From Mantis religiosa (taxonomy: Eukaryota; Arthropoda; Insecta; Mantodea; Mantidae), in contig CM060953.1 of assembly GCA_030765055.1 (NCBI GenBank), positions 26,372,457-26,436,456 of the forward strand: 64,000 nucleotides of DNA, given 5' to 3'. This document shows positions 1 to 32,639 of the stretch, piece after piece; position 1 is the first letter of the stretch, and every line of letters begins with the position of its first letter. The position numbers and the translations under genes were made by a program. A model generated the notes under the pieces. It was given only the letters and a program-made list of their open reading frames with translations. It did not search any database and was not told where the DNA came from.

Positions 1-1379
1 CAGACTTTATCAACCATGATTGCGGAATGTAAGATTTAAAACTTTCATGGCATGCGTTATTAATCATAGCTTCATGGGTGACTCATCAAGGAGGAAGTGG
101 CAACCCTCCAGACAATGTTTGATGAGCAACACAATGGGTGCCCTCTACATACCCACCCAGATATAACCACAGAGACTGTCACCAAACAGTGAAGTGACCC
201 AATACACAATACAATTCTCAATATCCTTACCAACAATCTGTTCAAATACCTTCACCTTCCACTATCTTAAACAGTCTCACATAACACTACCTCTTATATT
301 CGACCCTGAATCCGCAAAAGCATAAGCAGGGCCTTGGTCATGCTTGCATCCTCGCCTATTAATCTGGCCCAGGCATCTGCCTGGCCATTATACCCTTGCC
401 CAGATCCGCAAGTGCAACAGCGATGCTGCTGCATTTTCACATACGAATACTCACCAGTGGAGGTTTTTAGAGGGTAGGACTGAGAGTTCATTCAGTCACA
501 GGAGTTCCACACTCCAATCCCAGGGTTAGTGCATAAATACATTTTTCCTCCACTTGACAAAAAAAAAAAAAAAATCTTTTTCATTCAGCTGCTAAGGAAG
601 GCCATAGAGGTTAGAATGACCAAAAGCTAGACCTTTCGAACTTTGACATGGTTGATACCCATGTAGCTATGACTAATAATTGTGGAGCTTTAATAGGTAG
701 AAGAAATTCACATCAGAAGTTCACTTTTGGATATTTTGTCAGAAAATATAAGGATCATTACAAGATGAAGCAATTTTCCAAAGAAATTGTGCATGAACCT
801 TATACTCTTTGTCAGATGTACACTCCAATCAAGTTAAGAACTCATAAGTCAAACTCAAAAATTAAGAATTCGTACTGTCCACTAATGCAAAGTAAGTCCC
901 TGAGAGGAATGTGCCACCCAGTGCCACCCTTACACAGTGGGATAAGGACAGCAAACATGTGTGACAGAGAACGTATGCTACACAAGGACTAGAACTGTTA
1001 AAAAAAAACATGTGCCCTGTTCACTCTGTACACCAAAACCGAGAAGATTTATTCACAAAAGCAGAAGCCGTCAGAATGTTTTTGAATGGTCTGTAACTGA
1101 ACTGACATGGGGTGTCATAAACCTATCCAGGGAGGGTGTTGGAACCTTCTCCAACTGCTCTGTGTATCAGGCCCTGGAGACTTTCTTTGCTGTGGTGAAC
1201 TTTAACAATAATACAACACATGGAATCCATTCTAGCTATTGAATGAAATGTGGAAACAGATTTCCCAACAATACACAATGAAACACATTATATAAACAGA
1301 TTGCTTAAAATGATGCCATAAAATCACATGCATAAATTAGGCTTTAGAGACAAAAACAGAAAAGAAAAAGTTAATTTAC
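1..1379. other. Unassigned, presumed intron of the SLC26A11-like gene
   Basis: No exon of the transporter and no recognisable repeat was found. A poly-A run lies at about 559-574. The last exon seen ends with a splice donor at 1379/1378 on the minus strand, so this stretch should be the start of the next intron, with the remaining exons beyond the window edge. Confidence 0.5.
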
Positions 1380-20934
<19,555 letters not shown>

Positions 20935-21114
20935 CTGTGAAGATTAGCAAAGTTATAAATCAGAGTGAAAAATATAACCAGACAGGATTATTGCCTAATT
21001 GCCTGATGTTTTAACATAGTGAAATGCACATTGACTCCTGACATATTATGCAGATGAAAATAACACTAAAGTAATTCAGATACACAAAAATAATTTCATA
21101 TAACTACATCTTAC

Positions 21115-21221
21115 CTTCAATTATTTTCAGAAGATCATCAAACGGGTTGTATGACAAACATCTGGCCGTTTCTTTGGAATATTTTACATTGAGGTCTTGC
21201 AAAGAGCAACACCTTATGTTT
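21115..21221 (-). other. Possible 5' untranslated exon of the SLC26A11-like gene
   Basis: A GAAG followed by GTAAGATG on the minus strand (GT at 21114-21113) is a good donor about 180 bases upstream of the first coding exon's acceptor, and a CTCGCAG near 21222 could be its acceptor. The stretch has stops in frame and would be untranslated. This rests on splice-site resemblance only. Confidence 0.15.
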
Positions 21222-21307
21222 GCTGCGAGAAGCTATGTAACAAATATGATACAATCAGTATAATAGGATCCTACTCACAAACAAGCCATAGCATAACAGT
21301 ATTTTAC

Positions 21308-21479
21308 TTGATTAAGGCTTCACAGGTGATCAGCCGTGTCAAATTTAAGAAGATCAGGAATTCAGTTCCTGATGAAAGCCATGGAGTGTAAAATGGCCAA
21401 AAGCTCGATCTTCTTAAATTTGACACGGCTTATTCATGAAGCCTTATTCAATAATGCTCACCGTGAAAGCTTCAAGTCT
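21308..21479 (+). mobile_element. PLE hairpin, family 1, diverged
   Basis: Arms of about 47 bases (21308-21354 and 21407-21451), then a 28-base tail nearly identical to that of 1719-1942 (shared CCGTGAAAGCTTCAAGTCT). Imperfect flanks (ACAGTATTTTA and ACAATATCTTA) may be a decayed target duplication. A hammerhead remnant on the plus strand has CTGATGA (21369-21375), stem GCCAT with ATGGC, and CAAA where GAAA is expected. Confidence 0.7.
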
Positions 21480-21583
21480 TACAATATCTTATCTTATCTT
21501 ACAATATCTTACCCCAACATCTCGCAAAGCACGTAGTTCCTACTTTTAGGCAATTCCCCCATGTACAATCTGGCCATGTGCTC

Positions 21584-21780
21584 CTTATCCATTTCCATCC
21601 ATGATTAGGTCATCACATAATGGTGGTTAGGTGTCGGGCACAATTTTTCTAAAGGTTTATTGTGAAAATTCAAAAATTATTTTGAAAAAAATAATCTTTC
21701 GCGAAATGCAGAAATTGTGTAAGAGATGTAAGACCATGTGCTCCTTATCCATTACCATCCATGGTTAGGTCATCACAATA
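21584..21780. repeat. Short direct duplication
   Basis: About 40 bases (ATGTGCTCCTTATCCATT and onward to TTAGGTCATCACA) occur at about 21575-21617 and again at 21728-21775, about 150 bases apart. Confidence 0.6.
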
Positions 21781-22487
21781 TACAATAATTTATACATGAA
21801 ATATATGGTACTGTCTGATGTTAATCTGATTTTGTGCAAGGGTAACCAACCCATGACACAACACATACCATATAATATATTTATGATCATCTATCTGTGT
21901 GCCACTTACTTCAATTAACTTCCCTCTATAGCTGCCCAAATGGATAAGAAATTATGTTTATCTGTATGCTTTAAGTAAAAATATTAAAAGAGACACAATC
22001 ACTATCTGAAATCAAAACAATACTATTAAAACGGAATTATGATACAACTACTTCACTGTATAAAAACCAAGAAATGATTATAAAATGAAATGTTATTCAC
22101 AGATGAAGCAGCAAGAATTGGCAGACCTCTCAGATGCTGACCAGAAGGAGAAGTTTTTTTCACATATATCTGTAAAAATATTACAGGCCTATGTCACACA
22201 GGACAAGGAACTGAGATGAGAGAACATATTTCCAGAAAGTGACACACCTTTGGCTACCTGTATTCTCAAGCGCTTCCTTAAACTTGCTATGAATTGCTGT
22301 ATATTCTGAAGCACCAATATTTAAGTCTAGATAGGAAGTCTGTAGGATGGTGAATAATGCCTTCCTTGGGTAAGGAAAATGGAGAAGAAGATTATGAAAA
22401 AAATAAAATTTCCAAATCTGAAATATGTTGTGCATACTTAGGAAAGTCTGGAAACCTGAGCCTGTTTTAATAAAGTACTAAAATTCT

Positions 22488-22752
22488 CAAATCCTAGATG
22501 AGTTGCACTCCTTAACACATCTGCTTCACTTTCGTACCTATTTTGAGGACATGTTTCGCAAATCTTCGCTTGCATCTACGGCTCTTGTGCGACTGGGAGT
22601 CGCACAAGAGCCGTAGATGCAAGCGAAGATTTGCGAAACATGTCCTCAAAATAGGTACGAAAGTGAAGTAGATGTGTTAAGGAGTGCGACTCATCTAGGA
22701 TTTGATAATTTTTCGCTTCACTGTGGTGTTCCAGTACAGTTGAATCTCGATA
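22488..22752 (+). mobile_element. Palindromic PLE end, family 5
   Basis: The target duplication tactaaaattct is exact at 22476-22487 and 22753-22764. Arms of about 105 bases are nearly perfect and meet near 22596, and a 48-base tail (22705-22752) is on the right. The hammerhead is altered: CCGTAGA in place of CTGANGA, but stem II GCAA with TTGC and GAAACATGTCC remain on both strands. Confidence 0.8.
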
Positions 22753-22864
22753 TACTAAAATTCTGTATAGTTACTTCTTTGTATGTACCACAAGTGATAT
22801 ATTACATATATTCACTAGTGAACTCCTTGATGCTGCAGCATACCTTTTCAATTAGATAAGATGT

Positions 22865-23418
22865 AAAAGTGTTTTTTAAACTATTTAATTTACTGCAATC
22901 TTTTAAATGTTTAGCTAATAAATTAAATAATTTAGTACCAATATTTCAGGCATCTTTTTATACACTTTCAGGTTACAGGTAGAAGTAGAAATGTCTTTAT
23001 TTCTGGAGTTATAATTATGTATTACTGGTTCTTAATGGGAGGATTATATCTGATTAAATGAATAACAGTTTTATAGATATCTTCCTAAAAGTAAGCTTAC
23101 ATACTTGATCTAAGTCTTATAAGTAAACAAAAACAGCAAAATGGTGATGGTAGAATACAATAATTACAAGGATATCAATAATCTTCTCATTGCTTTTTGC
23201 AGTCGCCAATCTGCTGAGGATAGGACTGGGATGGTCCTGAACACATTCTTGTTTTTAATAATTGACATGAGTGAAGTTTTAGTTTTAATAAAATATTACT
23301 CAATAAGTCTTTTAATAAGTAGGCATTTAACTGCTTTTTTTGTAAGACTCCCTTTGAAAATTTGTGGATGTAGTTGATTATAACTCGTTCCAAATATGAT
23401 ATCAAACTAAGTAAGAAA
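22865..23418. other. Unassigned, AT-rich
   Basis: A minus-strand frame near 23187-23405 has a faint LINE-C-terminal look but is too weak to call. Confidence 0.3.
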
Positions 23419-23420
23419 TA

Positions 23421-25017
23421 CAGTCAGCACAGAAAGTATTCGTACACCACGAAAACTTCAAGGAAAATGAATATTATGGTGAGTATTTAAATGATAAATT
23501 AAAGTTTACTGACTCAAACGAAGTCATCCTCAAAATAATTTACATTTTATACGAAAATAGCAACAATGCACAAACAAAATGTCACTTCTATAAAAATAAA
23601 ATTAACTTGCAAATTTTTCAGCTACAAAAATTGTACCTCACAAAAACAATACACAGTACAAAAAAAATGCTACTATTCAGTATTTTGTTGGGTACACCTT
23701 AGCTTTAATTAAAGCCTCTAGTCTCCTTGGTAAGGAATGGACAAGTTTTTTAACCTCTGCTTTTGGTATTCGGTTCCATTCTTCCAAAAGAGTAGTTTTC
23801 GATGCTTCTTTGTTGGAAATTGCCCTTTTTCTTATGTGTTTTCCCAGAATACTCCACACTTATTTGATGGGATTAATATCTGGAGATTGGGAAGGGGTAT
23901 GAAGCTGTATGTTTTAGATCATTATCCTGCATAAACATCCAGTCTTCTTGCAGCCCATTTTCTCTGCACTGGTATGCAACTCTTGCTTAAGAATGCCCAT
24001 GTAATTGCTGTGATCCATTATTCCCTTGTTAACATGCAGATTGTCGACATCTGATGCGCTTATACAACCCCAGACAAGGATGGGTTCTCCGCCGTGCATT
24101 ACTATGGAAACAAGATCTTTTGGCTCTAGCTCCATATATTTTTTGCTCCATACTTTGCAACTGCGATCTGCACTGAATACCTTGAACAGGCTCTCATCTG
24201 TCCATACAACTTTTTCCCAGAAATCCACACCCTCATCACGGTACTTACGAGCGAATTCTAGGCAATTTTTCCTGTTCTGTGAGCTGATATAGAACTTCTT
24301 ATGCGCTACTCTGCCATTGTACCCTTTCTTTTTGTAAACAGCTCTCACAGTACTCACTGAAACATTAATTCCTGCCTTCTGCAACTCAACAACGATCTGG
24401 GGAGCAGTCAATCGTGGATCCTTTTTAGTGCAGCAAAGAATGCTGCTTTCATCTTTAGCTGTGAGGACTTTAGGTTGATCACTCCTGAGTGTATTTAGAA
24501 CAGATTTTCTGGTTCCTCCTTTGTCGATGATGGATTGAATCATTGACCATGGTATCCCCACTATCTGAGATATCTCTAAAAGTGTTTTGAATTCATTATG
24601 TAGTTTAATTACTATTTTTCTCTTTTTTGGCACAGTTTTTTCCCTCTTCGGCCTATTTTATGTTACCTCCTCAACCTACTATGTTCGATGTCAGACTGGT
24701 GCATGCAGATCACTTGCTATGACATAGCTGAATGCAGATTATCCAGAAATGAGAGCTAGCTTGTAATATAACCATAGTATTCAATCTAGATACCTTTGGT
24801 GTACGAATACTGTTTGTGCCAAATTTATGGTATCACCCAATATTACTGTAGAAAACTAAAGATTCTAGAAAAATTTCAGCAAAATTACGGTAGGAATAAG
24901 TAAATAAATACACAAACCATATAATTTTACAAGTTTACTAAGTTTCATAAATAATTATGTTGCAACACAAATTGTTTCTTCAGTTAGGTGGTGTATGGAC
25001 ACTTTCCAGGCTGACTG
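23421..25017 (-). mobile_element. Tc1-type DNA transposon, full length but dead
   Basis: Terminal inverted repeats of about 30 bases begin CAGTCAGC at 23421 and, on the other strand, at 25017. TA dinucleotides (23419-23420 and 25018-25019) are the expected target duplication. A second copy of the repeat's inner motif (TATTCGTACACCA on the minus strand) lies at about 24796-24815, which suggests a long subterminal repeat on that side. Total length is 1597 bases with one broken transposase gene. Confidence 0.9.
23677..24633 (-). pseudogene. Tc1-family transposase, broken
   Basis: This cut-and-paste transposase has an N-terminal paired helix-turn-helix (LHNEFKTLLEISQIVGIPWS, then RKSVLNTLRSDQPKVLTAKD) and a DDE core. 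Seen residues are the first aspartate in VVWTDESLFKVF, the VWGCIS strand, the second aspartate in MQDNDLKHTA (after a frameshift near 23930), SPDINPIK and the glutamate in LLEEWNRIPK. A stop interrupts the PIK-VW segment. The C-terminus ends RRLEALIKAK at 23680. The length without breaks would be about 320 residues, usual for the family. Confidence 0.88.
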
Positions 25018-25019
25018 TA

Positions 25020-28000
25020 CATGAATTCTGCAGTAACTTTTGGCAATAATTTACTTAAACATCTTAAGCTAAAGAGACCACTTGTAATCCTAATGGTTAC
25101 GGACTAATATTAAGACTGAAATTGTTGAGTCTCTTTGTTGGCAGTCATTAACATAGAGATTTAAAACTGAATAAAATTTAACAATCTGGTTCTTAGTTGT
25201 GGAGTTTGTGTAAGAAGATTGTCTGCAAAGAAAATGTAGCATACTCCGTATTAAAATTGTATCTTAATATAAAACAATTCATTTTTTATATTGAAAATAC
25301 ATTGAGCTGTATAATTTTTTTTTCCAGACCTCCACGATCAACCATGCCCTTTTTTAAGAAGGAATTACACAAAAGTAAGACAGATTCCTTTACAGAACAT
25401 TAATTAATAACAATAGGGGACAAATCAATAGAAAACAATAAATACCTACGCATAAATTAAACAAAATGGATAGATAAAAATATGCAACACTAATGTATAT
25501 GATTTATAGAAAAACAAGTTTGATCCATGTTTGTGATTATATTATCAATTCTAGAAAGTATTTGAAGCATTTTTATTGTGATTTGTTTAATGTATAACAT
25601 GTTTCAAATTATATTTCTGTATTAGATTTAGCAATTTGTTTGTTGCAGCAATATTTACATGAATATTTATGTTAAAATTATCAATTATTATTACTTTATC
25701 AGTAGTTTGTTTTTCAAGCATGGCTCTAACACTGATTAGGAAGATACCTAGATTATCTTTGGAAGATCTCTATATATCAACTATGATTATTTTGATTAAC
25801 TGTTCAAACATTTACAATACTGCTAATTCTATGTTGTCTTGGACAAGTTTGTTACTAAAGGGAATTCAACACTGTAAGGTCTTACTTCTGAATGTGATAA
25901 TGAAACTATTTCCCAGTAGAGTAAGCTGCCATTTTAAATGTTGAAAGTAAATAATATTCTGACAAATATCTCCACATTTTATAGGTTTTTTTTCCCCCCG
26001 TAGAAGAAAGTGGCCAAGTCGTTTATTGGAAAAGTCATGTCAAACTTTAAATGAAAGCATGAAATAAATCACCATATGAGCTCAGGAATCTACCTCCTCC
26101 TTCATCCCAAGAACTGAGGAAAAGCTTAAAACAGAACGTTCAGTTAGAGAGTTCGATCCAATTGCAATTCAAAAGTTGTCTGGCATCATCAGAGGCAAGA
26201 ATGTGATCACTGCATTGCCAAAAATCTTTTATTTTGTGAGGAAATAGTTTGTATTTTCTACCACTCAGAGAGATGTAAATAATAAGTACCTACTATGATC
26301 AGAAAAAAAATGTATCAACAAAATGAAACTAAGTTAACACTGATTACTAATTCCATAAGCCACATTCACATTTGGAAGACTGGCATTATATGTTTAAAGG
26401 ATGAATGTACGTTCCTGGTACATTTTCATAGCAATCCTGCTAAACATTTTTTGATCAATAGCTGATAATTCTCATGATACTTTATAAAAGTGAGTCACTG
26501 ATACCTCTCACAGCAGTACACGGACAGTACAAGCACTTAAAGTGGAATTCTATTGCCAATAATGCAAGGGAAGGGTCAAATTTCAAATAAGTAGTTAACT
26601 GCCAAGTTTTATTTATTAGTTTCTGGTCTTAACAGAATGACAAAAAACTAGATATATTTTATATCTCTTTCAGTAACACTTTGATGTAGGTAAGACAGCA
26701 ACCTACTGATTATATTATTATGAAGGTACTTTTAAACTTTATCGTTAAACGTATTTATAATTACGAAAAAACCACCTGATATTGCTGTAATTACTATTCA
26801 CTTTATCTCTGCATATATTTTAACATTCAACATTTCTGTGGTGTTTGTTACACCTGACAATCGTAAAATCCAAAATAAAGTAAACATTGTATAATAATGT
26901 ATGTATTTTTCTCAAGTTTTCTTAATTTGTTCAAATGTTAGCATTTATTTATAAACCCAAAATACATTCTGTAGGTTATGTGTGGTTATGTCACTGCATG
27001 CAAGAGTCTTTCATCTCTGTTTAGTGTAGGCACGTGCGCAAGCGCGCGCACACAGAAAGAAATCTATACAAAGCCTAATGAAATGGAAACCACAATAATT
27101 AGGTAATTAGCAAATGACAACTGAACATCGAAAGATCAGGATATCAAGTGTCAACTTACGCAGCAAACATCCATCCTTTACTGCCGGCTTTTAACTAACT
27201 AAACTAGTATTCACGCAGGACAGGAGTTACATAATATAGTGATAACCAATAGATAAAAAAACGTGTTTTGAATATTTTATACGACCAAGATATTGATTGT
27301 CTCCCAATAGTTTTGTAATTTGCGTTTTACAAATATATTTTATTTACGATTATTATGTACCTATCAAAGATTCTAAAATGAGGACCATGTTCAGTCGTCT
27401 TATGGGCGATAAAATATCAGTTAAAGGTGCTACAAGGACAGCAGGTTTAGGTTCAGCGTTACTTGTTTTATTTTTGTGCAGACCTGTAAGGATGACCTGT
27501 GAATGTCATCTCAACTATGTCCGCCCCGGAAGTTCCATTCACGACCACAAATAAATGTCACTGTCATATCCTATACTTTACACAACTCTACGGCTTTCCT
27601 TTATGCGTTAGCAAACCAGGAAGGCATAATTAATAAATTAGTTCGACGAATTTTCACGTATTTTAAAAGAAAGGAGAAAGTGGCTGCACCGTTTTAAATA
27701 TATACTACAAGGAATTTAAAAAACATAAAGAGCATATATTAGAATGACCTTTTTTTTTTCGCCATCTAAATTAAGAGGCATAGAAAATATACAATCACGC
27801 ATGAGGCCGTTTTTAATTATGCTGAAAAACCGAAATTCATTTTTTAAATTAACTGTTAATATATTAGTTGTGAGTATTTCAGCAAAATTGCAATATAAAC
27901 GGAGTTTCTAGTGTTTTAAGATTATACATATTAAAATTAAAATACCTATTAAGGAAAAAGTTATTTAAAAATTAAGTTATCGAATACACTACTGACGTAG

Positions 28001-29520
28001 AAATCTTTAGATTTATCTTTTTAATATCAAATTCAGTTTTTACCATTAAGAACTGCGTATAATATTCCTATAATATAAAACACAACAAATTCTAGTAAAC
28101 TAGAGGAATGGGATAAAATCTAATATTTCATATTAAGCGAATATCCTGCTTATTTTGAAAATGTTAGAGATACTGTATATCACAAAGAAAGTGTATCAAA
28201 ATTATTCCAATAAGTAGTTTCTTAGTTAAGTCTAATAACAGACTTCTTAAGTTTCAACCTTTTCATTTTTGGTTCTTTATCCATTAATAAATTATTGTAA
28301 TCGATTCAAATGTTCACAATTACACCAATGTTCTATTAAACAGAAAAACTGGCGAAAAAATAAAACATAACCTTCTACTACATGGCAAAGCGAGAAGGCG
28401 TATCGAAAAAAATTCGTAACGTATGTGCTTATCGCACATACAGGGCGAGTCCAGTGTATGTATACTCTGTTCAGATATAATCATGTCTTCTGGACAGCAA
28501 TGTGTCATACATCGGCAGGCGCGAGAAAACATATCATATAGACACACGCAGCTTCCAATCACTTTATTTGTGTTTCGTAACGTACTGTACGTAAACTTAC
28601 TAATATTTCACTCTTCTAATCGACCAGATAAGACCTGATATGATCACAGCGCTGGTCACCTGAAGGTCAATACGCCTCAACGCTCTGTCGAGTAATATAA
28701 CCTATTACAAAACAATTCAACCAAACAAGAGCATAGGCGTGCGCGGAACTAATACATTTGGAGGCCTTGTTGCGTTTGGTTTCCAATGCGTGCCTTATTA
28801 ACACATTGAAAAGCTATGTTTACGTTACAAACAAAACTTAAGATGTGTCATTTTTCGTAACAAGACAAAAGAACAAAGAATAAGAAACAATGAGTTTATT
28901 TATATACATGAAGCAGTGAGACGCTGTCACACACTACTGACAACATGTGACTAAAACGTTGGGCTGGCTGACGATTGCCTGGTGAGTTGTTCATCGGGGG
29001 ACGTAGTTTCTATATAATTCAGAATGAAAGCTGGTTTAAGTCTATCGATGGAGACTGTTGAGCTTTACGTATTTCTAAAATGAAGTACTTTTCAACATTT
29101 TTGTCCATCAGGTACGTCCATTTTATATAGGCTTGAGGCGGACCGGCCTGTTGTGGATCACGTCGAGCTCTCCCTTGTGCTCAACGCCTCACAATTAAGG
29201 ATCGGTGGCGTGAGGAGGTTAAGGAAAGGGAGATTGTAATCAGTTCGAGGTGACATGAGCTCCCGCAAGAAAACTCTCATCTGTGCGTCAGGAGTGGGTG
29301 CGTTCTGACTGGTTGTGATTTAATGATGAAACCTCGGATCTGGTCGACAGAAGTTTATTGTAGTCCTTAGGCTCCTACGCTCGCCACCGTAAAGTCGTCG
29401 TCGGTGTGGTTGCTGAGTTAAGCGTCACTGTCAATATTGTGATGTGAAGCACGGAGGCAGTAGCACTGCGTAGTCGAATTGGATATACTTATCGTCCTCC
29501 CTATACATTACTCGATGTGA
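25020..29520. other. Unassigned 4.5 kb stretch
   Basis: Very AT-rich to about 28600, then more GC-rich. There is an alternating GCGC/CACA tract near 27030-27055. Open frames at 25669-25944 (hydrophobic) and 27297-27554 have no recognisable domain. The 28650-29520 part is GC-richer and might be repeat-derived or near a promoter; no splice or coding evidence was found. Confidence 0.3.
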
Positions 29521-29521
29521 T

Positions 29522-30424
29522 CAGTGGCGGCTGGTGGGTTAAATTATTGGTGGTGCACAAATGAAAAATAAAATACAGAGTAGTAATGACTCACCTATTT
29601 ATACAGATTCTCTGCTGTTCTCTCCTTAGACCTGGCGAATCTGTCGATAACTTTTGCGTTGAAATCGCTGATCTTCATAACAAAATCTCTCTGAATTGAA
29701 AGCATTGCTAATGCTGACAATCGGTCCTGTGACATTGTGTTCCTAAGGAAAGTTTTTATTCTTTTTAAAGTTGAGAAACAGCATTCTGCTTCAGCGGTAG
29801 ACATTGGCATAGTTAACAGTACTCGGAGGAGTTTGACATATTCGCTGAATGTAGTACATAGTTTCCTTAATGAAGTCCATCAAGCACAAAGCGCCGGACA
29901 TTCCACGAAATTCCTCTCGACTGTAAATTACAGTCAGTTCTCTACGAATTTTTGTTCCAATGATAAAAGGATAGAACCTTATTGTTTCTCTAAGGGAATC
30001 CTCTGGAAATGTCTTAGAAATTTTCTTGATGAAACAAAGTTGAGGCTACCAGATGCCCCGTGAAGCTAAATCTGTCCTTTGCTTCTCTAAGAATGTCACA
30101 TACTTCAAGAGCTTCTCTTCCTTTCACACCATGATCTTCTATTCTTCTCCTCTTAATTGCAGTTTCTTCGTGTTCCTCGATATCCACGCTATTTCTTACC
30201 TTTTGCACTTCCCTTTCAAATGCGTTTAGCTGGGCGATGGCAAATGTTGCATTGCAGTCTCGTTTCTGCAGCTGATTGTACAAAATGCCCACATGTGGCA
30301 TGATCTTGTAGAAGAAAGACAGCCAGAATACAAAATTATAATCTTTCAAAGTGGCCATAAACCCAGAAGCCTGAACAAGTGTGGCGTTGTTGTTTAACAG
30401 AGCTCTCTTCTGAATAACCTCCAT
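29522..30424 (-). mobile_element. hAT transposon 3' half
   Basis: The end motif CAGTGGCGGCTGGTG at 29522 is typical of a hAT terminal repeat; the partner end was not found before 31000. It carries a broken transposase and is truncated near 30430 where other sequence begins. Confidence 0.7.
29595..30424 (-). pseudogene. hAT transposase, ZMYM1/THAP-repressor-like, broken
   Basis: The first open piece (30424-30014, 136 residues) contains LVQASGFMATLKDYNFVFWL, KIMPHVGILYNQLQKR and an acidic-basic stretch. The second (29810-29595) gives the dimerisation region AEAECCFSTLKRIKTFLRNT and LSALAMLSIQRDFV. A middle section with one or more frame changes joins them. The order matches hAT transposase-derived proteins often annotated as zinc finger MYM-type 1. 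The N-terminal zinc finger and catalytic part are missing. Confidence 0.75.
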
Positions 30425-31659
30425 GCATTTAATTAAATTCTCCCTGTGTTCGAAAAGCAGAGCACACAGAAGCTGAGCCTGAAGGTCACGCTATAGCCGT
30501 TGCTAAGAGTAGGAGGAGCTAGGTTTATAAACCTCCATTTAAGCAATGTATAAGAAGCCGCTCCCATCTCTTTACCTTCCCGCAACCCCCTCAGAGAGCC
30601 AACATTTGGGCGAAATCTTAGGTTAACTCTTCGCTGCAAACCTGCGGCTCCTACAGCTAATCACTGTTTATTTCGACTTCTGCGGTCATGGACAGCTACA
30701 GACGATAAGCGTAATTGAAACATGTTTTTATATAAAACAATGCAAACAAGTACATCTTTAATGTGCAAAATGCACCTGTTGTATATTCAGAATCAGTGGG
30801 TGTAGCGCAAACCTGCAAACTTATGGAGGAACTGCCCCTGGATGTGATAACTCTCACTGGAGAGATTGTTAAACATTGCGCTTGATCTCTGTGCATGGCG
30901 GGGAAGTATAGTTCTTAGGCGGCGCCGAATACGCGTCCGTCTCACGTAGAACTCAGGACCGAAGTGATCTTACTAGCAAAACCTAGTTTCCGCCATCCCT
31001 TAGAATTACCTCCACTCTAGGTAATTCTCGGAGTTTGCAAAATCACATGACCAAATATCAATTTTCTATTGGCTTTTAACTATCCCCGCTTGAGTTCGGT
31101 TTTGGAAATTTCCAGTTTCGGACCTAACATCAGAGACGCTTTCTCTAACGGTCCGTTGCAAACATTTATGCTAAGGCATGCGTTCTGCGAGTCGGTCGAA
31201 ATCTTATAGCCTGTTGTCAGAAGCATGCATGGGATTTTGACAATGGGTAGGTTTCCGACTGGAAGGTGCCAAATTTTCCTTTAGGGCAAAACGTACAATA
31301 GAGTAGGGTTGCTTGTTTACAGGGGTTACAAAGGGAGTTTACTGACCTTCGTAGAGAGGCCTTGTCACTGAGGCGGTCTCCGGAGTATATGCCAGCATTA
31401 TGGCATATGTCTGTTCTGGTATGTCATTTATTTATGTTTGTAAACCTATCATTTATATTTATTCCTTTGTTTCAATGTCTTTCTGATATTAGGTTATATG
31501 TCGTCTCAGTGTTCTTAGGTGATAGGGGCTGCTTCAGGCTGGAGAAGTTTCTGACCACATCATCTCTGATGAATAAATATGAACATGTCATAAGCTCTGG
31601 GTAAATAAATAGAGTAACAAGGGGTATGGGTCTTAACTTGTGTATGTGTGTGTGCGTGT
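30425..31659. other. Unassigned, GC-richer stretch
   Basis: No coding domain was recognised. The boundary with the hAT fragment is near 30430-30470. Confidence 0.3.
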
Positions 31660-31902
31660 GTAGTGTAGTGTTAAACGCCCGCTTTTACTACATGCAGCAC
31701 TACAGGCGGTGACACTGATGATACATGAGATGAAGATGGAGCACCGGTGGAATGAGATGGCGGGGGAAACCGGAGGCCCCGGAAAAAACCCGCCCCAACG
31801 CCGTGTTGTCCACCACAAATCTCACTTTGCGGTCGCCTGGGATCGAACCCGGGCCGCCTTGGTGAGAGCCAAGCGGTCTAACCACTGAGCCACGGCGTGG
31901 CC
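31660..31902 (-). mobile_element. SINE family A
   Basis: On the minus strand: GGCTCAGTGGTTAGACCGC (A box), GGTTCGATCCC (B box), AAAGTGAGATTTGTGGTGG, then the body to TAAAAGCGGGCG. No cloverleaf-only gene. Confidence 0.8.
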
Positions 31903-32409
31903 ACTACTACATGCAGCAGCGCAGGTGGTGACAATAAGTCAGAGGATCTACTCCCATCAGTCCTGGACCCGTAGGACCAGAACCTGGGCCTCTCGGTTTT
32001 TTTTTTTTACCATAGGACAGTACCTATTTTATAAACTGCCCGCCTCCGCGCTGCACACGGCAGACAGGACGGAAGTGGATACGCCACTTACGCGCCGGTC
32101 CAAAATGGACCGGCTAACAAATAACCTTGGTAGGGCCGCCGGTGATCTAGCACACCAACTACTAGCTCTGCAGGCTAGTACCCGGGACTTATGAGGCAAC
32201 CCTTTACCCCCTCCGGGCAGCCGTGGCCTGGCCGGAGGAACCCAATTTCCAGTAGGTATCGGGAACACACTGCCCCCTCGAGACCAATCTAATCCGAACA
32301 ACTCCCAGAGGGAGGTGCTCGAACTTTCTGTCCCAGGTTCCTCAAGTAACGTCAGAGGTACAACGAGTGCTAAGGGTCCGCAGCGTCCGCACCATGGCAG
32401 CTGAAGGAT
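31903..32409. other. Sequence trapped between two family A SINEs
   Basis: It starts with a repeat of the SINE 3' end (TACATGCAGCAGCGCAGG) and holds a T run at 31999-32010. It is GC-rich and non-coding as far as can be seen. The two SINEs may have inserted as one composite. Confidence 0.4.
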
Positions 32410-32627
32410 CCCCTCCCCTACGGGACGCAGGCGGTGACACTGATGATATATGAGATGAAAATCCATCACTGGTGAAATAAGATGGCGGGGAAAACCAGAG
32501 ATTCCGGAGAAAACCCGCCCTAGCGCCGTGTTGTCCATCACAAATCTCACTTTGCGGTCGCCTGGGATCGAACCCGAGCCGCCTTGCTGAGAGCCGAGCG
32601 GTCTAACCTCTCAGCCACGGCGTGGCC
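32410..32627 (-). mobile_element. SINE family A
   Basis: Same orientation as 31660-31902, with the tRNA-like head at 32560-32627. The long minus-strand open frame crossing 32029-32550 is partly this SINE and is not a gene. Confidence 0.75.
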
Positions 32628-32639
32628 GCATTTACGGAA

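Noticed and set aside
25669..25944. Hydrophobic open frame resembling a chemoreceptor piece
   Set aside because: No conserved motif, splice site or neighbouring exon supports it.
27297..27554. 85-residue open frame, possible first exon of a new gene
   Set aside because: No similarity recognised and no partner exon; composition does not stand out.
32029..32550. 173-residue minus-strand open frame
   Set aside because: It begins inside a family A SINE and continues in GC-rich non-coding sequence; no domain.
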